This document shows positions 43,051 to 53,363 of a stretch of DNA of 64,000 bases, in pieces. Location: NCBI GenBank assembly GCA_013695465.1, contig JACDAL010000148.1:1-64000 (forward strand). The letters run 5' to 3'. Numbering within the stretch: the first letter of the stretch is position 1; the number at the start of each line of letters is the position of its first letter. This stretch comes from Actinomycetota bacterium. Its GTDB lineage: Bacteria > Actinomycetota > CADDZG01 > WHSQ01. The notes under the pieces are model-generated. The model was not told the DNA's origin and searched no databases. It worked only from the letters and a program-made list of their open reading frames with translations. Position numbers and translations under genes: made by a program.

Positions 43051-43950
43051 CTACCCGGCGTCAGCTCGAGGCCGACCCTGCGAACGCAGAAGAGCCAGGA
43101 ACAGCATCGCAGAACGGGGAAGCTCAGACCCGTCGACATAGAGCACGTGCCACGGCCGTTGCAAAGGTGTTCCTTGCACCCGGAGACGCACCACCACTCC
43201 CGACTGAAGCTCGACCTCCACCGCATCGAGGGAGATCAAGGTGATCCCTAGACCCGCCGTAGCGGCGTGCTTGATTGCCCCGTTGCTCCCCACCGTCATT
43301 ACCGATTGCGGAGTGATCCCCGAGGCAGCCCAGAACTCCTCGGTCGCTTCGCGGGTCCCGGAACCCGGCTCGCGCAGGAGCCATGTCTCCTCCGACAGCT
43401 CGACCGGTTGGATCGCACGACGTTGGCGCAACGGGTGGACCGGATGGGCGACGACGGAAAGCTCGTTGTCAAGGAAAGCTTCTCCCGCAATCCCAGATGA
43501 GGACGGCGGCCGGCCTCCGACCGCCAGATCCGCCTCGCGGTCGAGCAGGCGGCTGATGGCGGTGGCTCGGTTCCCGACTTCGAGCGAGATCTGGACCTCC
43601 GGGTGGCGTTCTCGGTACTTCGCCAGCAGGAGGGGCAATACGTATTCCCCTGCCGTAGTCACTCCGGCGATCCGCAGGTGGCCGGGGGCGCCCGCCGCTT
43701 CCCGTGCCGCCTGGACGGCGCGCTCGGATAGACCCAGAATCTGCGCTGCGTAGCGTGCGAGCTCATGGCCGGCTGCGGTCAGCCGGATCCCTCGGCCTGC
43801 CGGCTCGATAAGCAAGACTTCGAGCTCGCGCGCCAGAGAGCTGACGGCCGACGATACCGAGGGCTCGGTAACGACGAGTGCCGCAGCCGCTCCACGTATG
43901 GAGCCTGCTCGAGCTACCTCGACGAAGGTCCGCAGTTGTCCAAAGGTCAT
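43051..43950 (-). CDS. cbbR: LysR-type regulator, probable CbbR
   Basis: 299 residues. The winged helix is FGQLRTFVEVARAGSIRGAAAALVVTEPSVSSAVSSLARELE, followed by a periplasmic-binding-like effector domain (LRIAGVTTAGEYVLPLLLAKYRERHPEVQISLEVGN). It is transcribed divergently from the RuBisCO large-subunit gene across 106 nt, the standard cbbR arrangement. CbbR senses metabolites such as RuBP or NADPH. The name rests mainly on position. Confidence 0.85.
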   Translation of the reverse strand: MTFGQLRTFVEVARAGSIRGAAAALVVTEPSVSSAVSSLARELEVLLIEPAGRGIRLTAAGHELARYAAQILGLSERAVQAAREAAGAPGHLRIAGVTTAGEYVLPLLLAKYRERHPEVQISLEVGNRATAISRLLDREADLAVGGRPPSSSGIAGEAFLDNELSVVAHPVHPLRQRRAIQPVELSEETWLLREPGSGTREATEEFWAASGITPQSVMTVGSNGAIKHAATAGLGITLISLDAVEVELQSGVVVRLRVQGTPLQRPWHVLYVDGSELPRSAMLFLALLRSQGRPRADAG

Positions 43951-43952
43951 CG

Positions 43953-43968
43953 TTTACTTAAGCATAAA
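43953..43968. promoter_or_regulatory. Candidate CbbR operator
   Basis: TTTA-CTTAAGCA-TAAA in the cbbR-cbbL gap. The TTA/TAA arms fit the T-N11-A rule for LysR sites. It lies within a few bases of the cbbR start, suggesting autorepression as well as cbbL control. Confidence 0.5.
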
Positions 43969-44050
43969 CCTAATAGTCAGATGGAACATTTAAATTGTGA
44001 TCTTGCCTACGTGGGCGTATTCTGCGGGCGGCGGACAGCCAAAGGAGTGA

Positions 44051-45520
<1,470 letters not shown>

Positions 45521-45546
45521 CGAGTAGACACTAAGGAGACAACAGC

Positions 45547-46002
45547 ATGACGACAGGAGTGCACATTACCCAGGGCACGTTTTCTTACCTGCCCGAGCTC
45601 GACGATGACGAGATCAGGGCACAGATTCAGTACGGCATCGACAACGGATGGGCGGTGGCCATCGAGTACACCGACGATCCGCATCCCCGCAATATCTATT
45701 GGGACATGTGGGGTATGCCGATGTTCGATATCGAGGACGCGGCTGCCGGTCTGCACGAGGTCAACCGCTGCCGGGAGGCGTTCTCAAATCATTACATTAA
45801 GGTGAGCCTCTATAACCGCAAGCTCACCAAGCAGAGCATCGCGCTTCAGTTCCTCGTCAACCGTCCGCAGCACGAGCCTGGGTTCCGCCTAGAACGCCAG
45901 GAGGGGTCGAACCGAGCGGTGCAGTACACCCTGACGTCCTACGCGGCAGACCGGCCCCACGGCGAGCGTTATTCGAGCGATGGCCCGGACGCAAGCAGGT
46001 AG
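45547..46002 (+). CDS. cbbS: RuBisCO small subunit
   Basis: 151 residues: [54 protein letters not shown], with a C-terminal beta-hairpin extension ([18 protein letters not shown]...) typical of red-type small subunits. It forms the L8S8 enzyme with CbbL. AAGGAGAC precedes the ATG. Its 3' end overlaps cbbX by 23 nt. Confidence 0.96.
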   Translation: MTTGVHITQGTFSYLPELDDDEIRAQIQYGIDNGWAVAIEYTDDPHPRNIYWDMWGMPMFDIEDAAAGLHEVNRCREAFSNHYIKVSLYNRKLTKQSIALQFLVNRPQHEPGFRLERQEGSNRAVQYTLTSYAADRPHGERYSSDGPDASR

Positions 46003-47038
46003 CGGCCCCTCGCTTGGTCCGGGAGTTCCCCCTCGAGACACCCAGGAGCCTTACGGGCGCGGGAAAGTGGATGAACGCTTCGCCGAGCTCGAAGATCCCT
46101 TGCACGAGATTCCGGACGATGCAATCGTAGATGCTGCAGCCATCTTTAGGGAGTCCCGCGTCGACGAGGTCCTCGATGAGATGGATCGCGATTTGATCGC
46201 GCTTCAGCACGTAAAGGGACGTATCAGAGAGATCGCCGCGTTGCTCCTGGTCGACCGGCTGCGCCGCAGCATCGGACTCGAGGCCTCGGCCCCGACACTG
46301 CACATGAGCTTCACGGGCAATCCCGGAACCGGCAAGACAACCGTCGCGGCGAAGATGGGAAAGATCCTCTACAAGCTGGGTTACGTACGGAAGGGCCACG
46401 TCGTAAGCGTGACGCGCGACGACCTGGTCGGCCAGTACGTCGGCCACACCGCTCCGAAGACCAGGGAAGTCTTGAAGAAGGCGATGGGCGGGGTGCTGTT
46501 CATCGACGAGGCCTACCACATCTATCGGGTGGACAATGAGCGGGACTATGGGCAGGAGACCGTGGAGTTGCTGCTGCAGGTGATGGAGAACGAGCGGGAG
46601 AACATCGTCGTCATCATGGCCGGGTACAAGGAACAGATGGGTCGCTTCTTCGCCGACGTACCCGGCCTCAGTTCGCGCATCGCGCACCACATCGACTTTC
46701 CCGACTATTCCCCCGATGAGCTGATGGAGATTGCACGGCTCATGGCGGAGCAGCAACGCTACCGCCTCTCCGACGAAGCCGAAAGAACGTTCACCGACTA
46801 TCTGAAGCTGCGAGTTGGGCAACCCCAGTTTGCCAATGGCCGCAGCATCCGAAACGCGCTTGATCGGGCGCGCATGCGTCAAGCGATCCGTCTCTATGCC
46901 GGTGGACGGGACGGAAGCAGGCTGACCAAGAAGGATCTGGTGACAATCGAAGCCGAAGATGTGCTGAAGAGCCGCGTGTTCGAGGGCGGCTTCTATCAGG
47001 AGCAGGAGCCCACCGACGACGAAGCTCGCACCGATTGA
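45980..47038 (+). CDS. cbbX: CbbX, red-type RuBisCO activase (AAA+)
   Basis: 352 residues. Walker [12 protein letters not shown], Walker [14 protein letters not shown], the pore-loop region [20 protein letters not shown] and sensor/arginine-finger region [17 protein letters not shown] are all present. It remodels inhibited RuBisCO by threading the CbbL C-terminus. The N-terminal ~60 residues are longer than in proteobacterial CbbX. The start overlaps cbbS; a later start near [10 protein letters not shown] cannot be excluded. Confidence 0.95.
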   Translation: MARTQAGSGPSLGPGVPPRDTQEPYGRGKVDERFAELEDPLHEIPDDAIVDAAAIFRESRVDEVLDEMDRDLIALQHVKGRIREIAALLLVDRLRRSIGLEASAPTLHMSFTGNPGTGKTTVAAKMGKILYKLGYVRKGHVVSVTRDDLVGQYVGHTAPKTREVLKKAMGGVLFIDEAYHIYRVDNERDYGQETVELLLQVMENERENIVVIMAGYKEQMGRFFADVPGLSSRIAHHIDFPDYSPDELMEIARLMAEQQRYRLSDEAERTFTDYLKLRVGQPQFANGRSIRNALDRARMRQAIRLYAGGRDGSRLTKKDLVTIEAEDVLKSRVFEGGFYQEQEPTDDEARTD

Positions 47039-47078
47039 ATCCCAATTCCGACCTCGGCGGAGCCGTGCAGGGCCGCAC

Positions 47079-47306
47079 ATGAGTGATTCGGTACCGTCTG
47101 AAAGAGTCGTTCTCGGGCGGCGTGATGACACGACGATGGTGGGCTTCCAGTGGACGGGAACCGAACCCGAGGGTCTCAACGAGCCCTATGAAGCAGAAAG
47201 CCTGGGGGCGGTGTGGGAGAGCGATGAGCTGGTCACCTACAACCTCGGCCAACTCGCCCATCGCTTTGGGCACGACACCGACGGCTACATGGAGGATGTG
47301 GACTAG
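47079..47306 (+). CDS. Unrecognised 75-aa protein downstream of cbbX
   Basis: Acidic, Trp-containing small protein (MVGFQWTGTEPEGLNEPYEAESLGAVWESDELVTYNLGQLAHRFGHD). It starts 40 nt after cbbX on the same strand. No CP12 cysteines or known fold are seen. Position suggests a Calvin-cycle accessory role, but this is inference. Confidence 0.5.
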   Translation: MSDSVPSERVVLGRRDDTTMVGFQWTGTEPEGLNEPYEAESLGAVWESDELVTYNLGQLAHRFGHDTDGYMEDVD

Positions 47307-47470
47307 CGCCCTCGTCGGTCACTCTTGTCGCTGATCATTTATTGAGGCGGCGAGTGAGGTCAACCGGGGTTAGCGGACGCTCGATGTCGGGCGAAACTGT
47401 TCGAGCAGTGCCACCGCTGAGGTGGGTGGATCTACTAAGGTGGATCTACAAAGAAGGATTCGCCCGGTTC

Positions 47471-47821
47471 CTAGAGCGCCAGCGCCGCCACTCCGATCCC
47501 GATCAGCGCGAGCCAGTAGACGGCGGTGAAGACTAGATCGACCCGATGCGGTCGCAGGGGGATCAGCACCGCAACCACCCACAGGGGCATGACCACCACA
47601 CCGAACGCAGTCGCGTACAGTAGGCTCGCCCAGGCGGCGAACGAGGCCCCTGTGGCCGCCGCAACAGCGAGTGCCAGGAGCATGACCCCGAGCACCGCCT
47701 GCCCCAGTACGTCGCCCAGCGGGCCTCCCTTGGAGAGTCGGAAGAGGCGATAGGCGAATCCTGCTACCGCATTGAGGCAGAGGCCCCCACTGAGCACTAT
47801 CCGCCACATGTCCTCGCCCAT
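47471..47821 (-). CDS. Small integral membrane protein
   Basis: About 116 residues with four hydrophobic segments (IVLSGGLCLNAVAGFAY, VLGQAVLGVMLLALAVAAA, LLYATAFGVVVMPLWVVAVLI, VFTAVYWLALIGIGVAAL). ATG 47821 is preferred to the tracked start, which overlaps the divergent DUF3105 gene. Family not recognised. Confidence 0.65.
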   Translation of the reverse strand: MGEDMWRIVLSGGLCLNAVAGFAYRLFRLSKGGPLGDVLGQAVLGVMLLALAVAAATGASFAAWASLLYATAFGVVVMPLWVVAVLIPLRPHRVDLVFTAVYWLALIGIGVAALAL

Positions 47822-47847
47822 ATCGAGGCCCAAGATAGCCTTCTGCG

Positions 47848-48513
47848 GTGGCCAAGAAGAAGAGCTCACGCACACGGGGCAAGGCCGAGTCGGCTCAGCA
47901 CGAGCGGCGCCAACAACGTCTCGAAGAGCGGCGGCTGGCGAAGGAGCAAGAGGTTGCCCGTGAGGCCAGGGCGAAGCGCCGGCGCGACTTCCTGCGTCGC
48001 ACGATCCTTGTCCTTGTCCTGGGCGTCTCGACTTGGTTTTTTTTCTTTCGCAACCAGCCGCTCACGGAGATCGCCGGGACCAGGATCATGAATTTCTCGA
48101 CCAGCGGGGTCAATGTGCATCGCACGGGTTCCCTCGAATACGAAACGACCCCTCCCGTGGCCGGCCCCCATGCTCCCCAGCCGGCGGCCTGCGGCACGTA
48201 CGCCGAGCCGATCTCCGACGAGGAGCAGGTCCACACCCTCGAGCACGGCGCGGTCGGCATCCAGTACCGTCCCGATCTCGACCCGGAGCAGATCGTGGTT
48301 ATCGAGGACTTCGTGGCCGGCTACGAGACCCACGTCTTCTCGGCCCCCTATCCCGGTATGGGGCCCAATGTCGTGGTGTCCTCGTGGGGAGAGAAGATCG
48401 AGCTCGACTCCGCACGCCCGCAGGCGATACGCGCCTACATCGAGGCTTTTCGGCTGAAGGGTCCCGAGAAGCAGGACTGCCCGAACTCCTCGGATGAGTC
48501 TTTCTCGCCTTAG
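47848..48513 (+). CDS. DUF3105-family membrane-anchored protein
   Basis: 221 residues. A highly charged N-terminus (RRQQRLEERRLAKEQ) precedes one membrane helix (TILVLVLGVSTWFFFF). The DUF3105 domain follows with TTPPVAGPHAPQPAACGTYAEPISDEEQVHTLEHGAVGIQYRPDL. The conserved His/Glu in HTLEHG suggest metal binding, but no activity is known. The C-terminus ends in a Cys-containing tail (KQDCPN). Confidence 0.82.
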   Translation: MAKKKSSRTRGKAESAQHERRQQRLEERRLAKEQEVAREARAKRRRDFLRRTILVLVLGVSTWFFFFRNQPLTEIAGTRIMNFSTSGVNVHRTGSLEYETTPPVAGPHAPQPAACGTYAEPISDEEQVHTLEHGAVGIQYRPDLDPEQIVVIEDFVAGYETHVFSAPYPGMGPNVVVSSWGEKIELDSARPQAIRAYIEAFRLKGPEKQDCPNSSDESFSP

Positions 48514-48558
48514 CGCACCTCCCTGGGTCCGGTGCGGAGCACTTAAGATGCCCAGCTC

Positions 48559-49851
48559 ATGCAACCGACTCTTGTTACGAGGTTCGCCACCTGTCTGATA
48601 TTCGCCCTTGTGGGTTCGGTCGCGCTCGCGGCCGGAGCGGCGGCAGCCCCGGCGAGGCCTCCCAGCGAGTGGGTGGTGGGGCCGCACAAGAAGGCAGTGC
48701 TGCTGACCTTCAACGGAGAGGCGGGGAAAAAGGGGCTCCATCATGTCAAGAAAGTGCTCCGGCGCCGCCACGTCAAGGCCTCCTTCTTCCTTTCCGGCCG
48801 TTGGGTCGCCCACCACAAGAAGCGTGCTCGCGGGGTGGTGCGACGGGGACACATCCTCGGCAACCACGGTTACGGGAGGGCCTCCTTGGTTTCGCTCGAC
48901 GACATCGCGTTGAGGCGTTCGATCAGACGATCTCAACGAGCCCTGCGACGCGTAGGTGCCTATCCGCGGCCCTTCCTGCGAGCGCCCAAGGGCGCGCTCG
49001 ATCTCCGGGTGATGAGCGTGGCCGGCTCAATGGGATACGGAATGGTGTCTTCCACTCATCACCCGGGCGGGGCTTCCTCGAGGAAGGTGAGACGCCGGGT
49101 CCTCGAGCGTGCGCGCCCGGGTTCGATCATCGCTCTTGACCTGTGGCGCAAGAGCCATCGCCGCGCCCTGCCCCGAATGATCAAAGGGCTCAAGCACAAG
49201 GGCTTTTCATTTAGGACGATCAATGCTCTGGAAGACGTGAGACCCGTGCGTTGGGACGTAACGCTGAGCGCGGGAGCAACCGGGCCCACCGTGGGTCTTC
49301 TTGACAGGCGACTGCGTTCGCAGTCCTATCCGGCGGGAGGCTCCAATAAAGTCTTCGACTACGCGCTCCTGCAGTCGGTCTTTGCCTTCGAGAAGACTCA
49401 CGGCATGCCGCGGGACGGCGTGGTTCCTCCGGCCGAGCTACGCAGGATCCTGTTAACGAAGAGGCCCCGAGCACCGAAGCGAGGGCCGCGGCGCTTCGTT
49501 GAAATCGACATCTCGCGCCAGGTGTTGTTCGAGGTGAAGGGACGCAAGGTAATCAAGACTCTGCCACTCTCCAGTGGCAACAACGAGCCCTATGTCTCTG
49601 AGGGAGTGGAATACGTTGCCCGCACCCCGCGAGGGGCCTTCCGCATCGAGCGCAAGATCGCCGGCTGGAGGGTCAGCCACCTCGGGCGCCTCTACTACCC
49701 CTCTTACTTCATCGGTGGCTTCGCCATTCACGGCAGTCCGTCGGTGCCCGTGTACCCGGCGTCACACGGTTGCGTCCGGCTGCCGATGTATGTGGCCAAG
49801 GGCTTCTTTTATCGCAACCCAGTGGGACGGGCGGTCTTCGTCCACGACTGA
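48559..49851 (+). CDS. Degenerate NodB deacetylase fused to peptidoglycan-binding and L,D-transpeptidase domains
   Basis: 430 residues. A signal peptide (LIFALVGSVALAAGAAAAPA) leads to a NodB-like domain (~45-230). Its TFDDG motif reads TFNGE and the HxxxH motif reads HGYGR, so catalytic and metal residues are lost. A short peptidoglycan-binding-like region (~235-300, LDRRLRSQSYPAGG...FEKTHGMPRDGVV) follows. The C-terminal YkuD domain is intact, with HGSPSVPVYPASHGCVRLP. The likely activity is 3-3 cross-linking of peptidoglycan, with the NodB fold as a binding module. Confidence 0.8.
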   Translation: MQPTLVTRFATCLIFALVGSVALAAGAAAAPARPPSEWVVGPHKKAVLLTFNGEAGKKGLHHVKKVLRRRHVKASFFLSGRWVAHHKKRARGVVRRGHILGNHGYGRASLVSLDDIALRRSIRRSQRALRRVGAYPRPFLRAPKGALDLRVMSVAGSMGYGMVSSTHHPGGASSRKVRRRVLERARPGSIIALDLWRKSHRRALPRMIKGLKHKGFSFRTINALEDVRPVRWDVTLSAGATGPTVGLLDRRLRSQSYPAGGSNKVFDYALLQSVFAFEKTHGMPRDGVVPPAELRRILLTKRPRAPKRGPRRFVEIDISRQVLFEVKGRKVIKTLPLSSGNNEPYVSEGVEYVARTPRGAFRIERKIAGWRVSHLGRLYYPSYFIGGFAIHGSPSVPVYPASHGCVRLPMYVAKGFFYRNPVGRAVFVHD

Positions 49852-50142
49852 GGGCCCCGGCACCAATCCGGTCCGCCCCGCGTGGCGGACGACCCATGGT
49901 GGCGAGCCCGTAGGTTCTGGTTTTGCTCGGCGTAACCCTCCGTTCCCTCGTCTAGATACTCGAAGACCTTTCCGCGGCGCCTTCTCCTGAAGCCCGGCCC
50001 GGAGCACTTGACCTGTCTGAGACGGGGCATTGCGCCTGATCGACCCTCCTGCTGGGCGGACCCAGGCTTCATGTTAGGCGTGCAGGTTGGAATGCCGCAT
50101 AACCTGTGGTGAGGTCGAACCAACGAAGAGGAGACTTCTGAT

Positions 50143-51120
50143 ATGGCCCAAGGCATGTCTGCCCCCGATCGAAACCTGGCTCTCGAGATCTGCCGAGTCA
50201 CCGAGGCCGCCGCCCTCGCCGGTGCCCGCTGGCTGGGGCGAGGGGACAAAGAGGCGGCCGATCAAGCTGCCGTCGACGCGATGCGGCTGATGATGGGAAC
50301 GGTCGCCATGGACGGCATCGTGGTGATCGGAGAAGGCGAGAAGGATGAGGCGCCGATGCTTTATCGGGGTGAGCGCATCGGCACAGGTGAACCTCCCGAG
50401 GTCGATGTCGCAGTCGACCCGATCGACGGCACGACGCTGACCGCCAAGGGGCAACCGGGGGCCTTGGCTGTGGTCGCGGTCGCCGAGCGCGGCACGATGT
50501 TCGACCCCGGCCCCTGCTTCTACATGGAGAAGCTGGCGGTCGGCGAGGAGGCGGCTGATGTAGTCGATCTGGATGCCCCGGTCAAAGAGAACCTCAAACG
50601 TATCGCCAAGGCCAAGAATTCATCCATCGAGGGACTAACAGTCGTGATCCTGGACCGGCCCCGTCACGAGGAGATCGCCAAGGAAGTGCGCGATGCCGGC
50701 GCCCGCATCAAGTTCATCCCCGACGGCGATGTTGCAAGCGCGATAGCAGCTGCTCGGGAAGGCACCGGCGACGACCTCTACATCGGCATCGGGGGGACTC
50801 CCGAGGGTGTGATCGCTGCGTGCGCGCTCAAGTGCCTGGGTGGTGTGCTATTGGGCCGGTTGTGGCCGCGCAACGAGGAGGAACGAGACCAAGCGGTGCA
50901 GCAGGGCTACGACCTCGACAAGATCCTCACGATCGACGACCTGGTCTCGTCCGACAACGTCTTCTTCGCCGCCACCGGCGTCACCGATGGGGATCTCGTC
51001 AAAGGGGTGCATTTTCGCCGCGGCAAGGCAAATACGCAGTCGATCGTCATGAGGTCGCTCTCGGGCACCGTGCGCTACATCGACGCCCTCCATCTGGGAG
51101 CCAAGGTCCGCCACTACTAA
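50143..51120 (+). CDS. glpX: Class II fructose-1,6-bisphosphatase
   Basis: 325 residues: MMGTVAMDGIVVIGEGEKDEAPMLYRGE, VDVAVDPIDGTTLTAKGQPGA (metal site), IKFIPDGDVASAIAAA and IGIGGTPEGVIAACALKCLGG are GlpX hallmarks. It removes the C1 phosphate of FBP for gluconeogenesis and the Calvin cycle; some members also act on SBP. GAGGAGA lies 8 nt upstream. It is close to the cbb genes but in a separate unit. The 290-nt gap before it shows nothing clear. Confidence 0.95.
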   Translation: MAQGMSAPDRNLALEICRVTEAAALAGARWLGRGDKEAADQAAVDAMRLMMGTVAMDGIVVIGEGEKDEAPMLYRGERIGTGEPPEVDVAVDPIDGTTLTAKGQPGALAVVAVAERGTMFDPGPCFYMEKLAVGEEAADVVDLDAPVKENLKRIAKAKNSSIEGLTVVILDRPRHEEIAKEVRDAGARIKFIPDGDVASAIAAAREGTGDDLYIGIGGTPEGVIAACALKCLGGVLLGRLWPRNEEERDQAVQQGYDLDKILTIDDLVSSDNVFFAATGVTDGDLVKGVHFRRGKANTQSIVMRSLSGTVRYIDALHLGAKVRHY

Positions 51121-51131
51121 CATCGGGTCGA

Positions 51132-51160
51132 GCGATCCGCTGGAGGATTCGCGGGTAGAT
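51132..51160. repeat. Dispersed palindromic repeat, copy 3
   Basis: GCGATCC-GCTGGA-GGATTCGC followed by GGGTAGAT, 11 nt after the glpX stop. It matches copies at 7762 and 7799 but has a one-base insertion in the right arm. Confidence 0.55.
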
Positions 51161-51213
51161 GTGTCGTCAGATGTCGTAGCGACAATTTGTGGACCACTCG
51201 GCACGAAGGGCTC

Positions 51214-51990
51214 CTAGAGGCGCGGCTCCCACGAGAAGAAACGGGCTGCTATCACTGCGCCGGCCACGCCCCACAGGGCGATAAAAGCAAGGTCCCCCAG
51301 GCGGAGTCCCGATCCTGAGGTGAGAGGGCTAAAGGCGGCCTCGACGGCTCGAACCGTGTGGATGATCGGAAAGAGCTCTCGAATGAAGTCGAGCCACGCG
51401 GGCGGATCTTCGATGCGGATGAAGACATTGGAGAGGAAGTACAGGGGCAGGATCGAAAAGTTGACGATAGCGGGGGCCGCGTCGGCGTTGGGGATCACAG
51501 TCGTGATGGCCAGCCCCAGCGCGCTGTAGCCGGCCGCCGCCACGATCAGCGTCACGACCAAGGCCGGAAGTGTGGTTGTGGGAACATCTACGCCGTAGAA
51601 GAGCGCGCCGGCCGCGATGGTGATCACCACCAGAAGCAGCCCCAAGAGGGTTGCATGGGCGATCGTTCCGAGGACGAAGGACCAGGCCGGAAGTGGGGTC
51701 CCTCGTACTCGCTTCAGCAAGCCGCCGTCGCGCCCGAAGACGATCCGCATGGCGATGTTGGTGTACTGGGTGTTTACGATCGATAGAGTGATGATGGCAG
51801 GGATGATGAACGTACTGAAGCGAACCGTGCGACCGCCTTCGATCCTGATCAGCTCGTTGCCGAAGGCGAGGTTGAAGATCACCAGGAACATCAGTGGGAA
51901 CGCGAACGTGAAGAACGCCGCCGCCGGGTTGCGCCAGAAGGCAAGGTTCTCGTATCGGACCTGCCTCAGGGCGAGAGCGAGCCCACTCAC
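51214..51990 (-). CDS. ABC-2 type exporter permease
   Basis: 258 residues with about six membrane helices (FFTFAFPLMFLVIFNLAFG, FIIPAIITLSIVNTQYTNI, LLGLLLVVITIAAGALFY and others) and the ABC-2 signature region FLSNVFIRIEDPPAWLDFIRELFP. It pairs with the ATPase gene upstream; their ends overlap by 4 nt. Drug or lipid export is typical, but the substrate is unknown. Confidence 0.87.
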   Translation of the reverse strand: MSGLALALRQVRYENLAFWRNPAAAFFTFAFPLMFLVIFNLAFGNELIRIEGGRTVRFSTFIIPAIITLSIVNTQYTNIAMRIVFGRDGGLLKRVRGTPLPAWSFVLGTIAHATLLGLLLVVITIAAGALFYGVDVPTTTLPALVVTLIVAAAGYSALGLAITTVIPNADAAPAIVNFSILPLYFLSNVFIRIEDPPAWLDFIRELFPIIHTVRAVEAAFSPLTSGSGLRLGDLAFIALWGVAGAVIAARFFSWEPRL

Positions 51991-52883
51991 CGGCCTCCGC
52001 CGTTCTCCGGTTGGGTGAGCTCCAGGTAGACGTCTTCGAGCGAGGCGTGTGACACTGTTAGTTGGTCGAGTTCAACCCCCCGTTCCACCGCCCACGAGGT
52101 CAGCTCATGCAGCTCCCTGGTGGGCTCGTCGGCGTGGATCTCGAAAGCATCGCCCGCGACCGTGCTGCCGCCAGGCGGGGGAGTCCCTTCCGGCAACCTG
52201 AAGCGGATACGCGTCTGTTTTCCTGAAGTGAGGATCGCGGGAGGACCCTGTGCCGCAATGCGCCCGTCGACCAGGATCGCGACCTCATCCGCAAGGCTTT
52301 GGGCCTCGTCCATGTAGTGGGTGGTCAGGAACACGGTGACGCCCAGCTCTCTGAGGTTTCGGATCATCTGCCACGCGTCCCGGCGAGCGCCCGGGTCGAA
52401 CCCGGTCGTGGGCTCGTCGAGGAACAGAAGGTCGGGGTTGCCGGCGAGCCCCAGGGCGACGTCGAGCCGGCGCTGTTGGCCCCCCGAAAGCCGCTTGACC
52501 CGGTCGTTCCTCTTTGCAGTGAGCCCCACCAACTCGATTGTTTCGTCCAGTGGCCGGGGATCGGGGTAGTAGCCGCGGAACTGCTCGATCAGCTCGGAGA
52601 CAGTCAGGTAGGGCTCCACCCCCGTCGACTGCAGAACGATTCCCACCCTCCTGCGGAACGATGCCTCGGCATCTCGAGGGTCACTCCCCAGCACCGAGAC
52701 CTCGCCCGCAGAGCGGTTGCGGTAGCCCTCGAGGATCTCGACGATCGTGGTTTTGCCCGCTCCGTTAGGTCCCAGCAGAGCAAAGACTCTCCCCTCCGCC
52801 ACATCTAGGTCAATGCCTTTGACGGCCTCGAGCTCGCCATACGACTTGCGGAGCCCGCGCACTCGGATCGCGGTAGGGGTCAT
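51987..52883 (-). CDS. ABC transporter ATP-binding protein
   Basis: 298 residues. Walker A is LLGPNGAGKTTIVE, the signature is RLSGGQQRRLDVALGLAG, Walker B is LLFLDEPTTGFDP and the switch His is in TTHYMDEAQ. It is of the DrrA/CcmA-like ABC-2 class with a ~80-residue C-terminal extension. It powers the permease encoded next. Confidence 0.93.
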   Translation of the reverse strand: MTPTAIRVRGLRKSYGELEAVKGIDLDVAEGRVFALLGPNGAGKTTIVEILEGYRNRSAGEVSVLGSDPRDAEASFRRRVGIVLQSTGVEPYLTVSELIEQFRGYYPDPRPLDETIELVGLTAKRNDRVKRLSGGQQRRLDVALGLAGNPDLLFLDEPTTGFDPGARRDAWQMIRNLRELGVTVFLTTHYMDEAQSLADEVAILVDGRIAAQGPPAILTSGKQTRIRFRLPEGTPPPGGSTVAGDAFEIHADEPTRELHELTSWAVERGVELDQLTVSHASLEDVYLELTQPENGGGR

Positions 52884-52986
52884 AATGCCCAGCCTAGCCG
52901 GAACCCTCCATGATTACGCAGAGCGCGATTCCGCTCGCATGCCGATGTTATATCGTGGATGCCGTGTCGAACGATTCGAGTGGTCG

Positions 52987-53285
52987 ATGACTCCTGCGAA
53001 GCCCCTGGAGCAAGGCACACACATCTTGATCGTCGACGACGAGAGCGCCATCGTTGGTCTGTTGGTCCGCATACTCGCCCGATCGAAGGACGGATCGCCG
53101 CCATCGCCGATGTCTTCGACGCTTTGACTAGCGTGCGCGTGTACAAGAAGGCCGTGCCCATGAATGAAGCCATCGAGATCATGAAGGCAGAGCGCGGCAG
53201 CCACTTCGATCTGGACCTGCTCGATTACTTCTTTTCGTCGAGGGACTCGATCGTTGCCATTGAAAGCGAGCTGGCCCTCGTCTGA
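52987..53285 (+). pseudogene. Response regulator (REC)/HD-GYP remnant with internal deletion
   Basis: ATG 52987 opens a receiver domain (HILIVDDESAIVGLLVRILAR), then the frame is lost near 53080. A second frame immediately continues with the end of an HD-GYP domain: RIAAIADVFDALTSVRVYKKAVPMNEAIEIMKAERGSHFDLDLLDYFF. The receiver phosphosite and the HD and GYP motifs are missing. A deletion of ~1 kb or more has fused the two ends. If intact, it would have degraded c-di-GMP. Confidence 0.75.
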
Positions 53286-53363
53286 TCCCATTCGCATGGG
53301 CCGAGAGGCTGTGCACCAGGTTTGCCGAGTGGGATGCAAGATCGACCCCACCTCAGGCCGCTG

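Noticed and set aside
45857-47179. 440-aa minus-strand ORF
   Set aside because: It is antisense to cbbX, with no recognisable motifs.
47342-47536. 64-aa plus-strand ORF
   Set aside because: It overlaps the membrane-protein gene on the other strand and has no ribosome site or family match.
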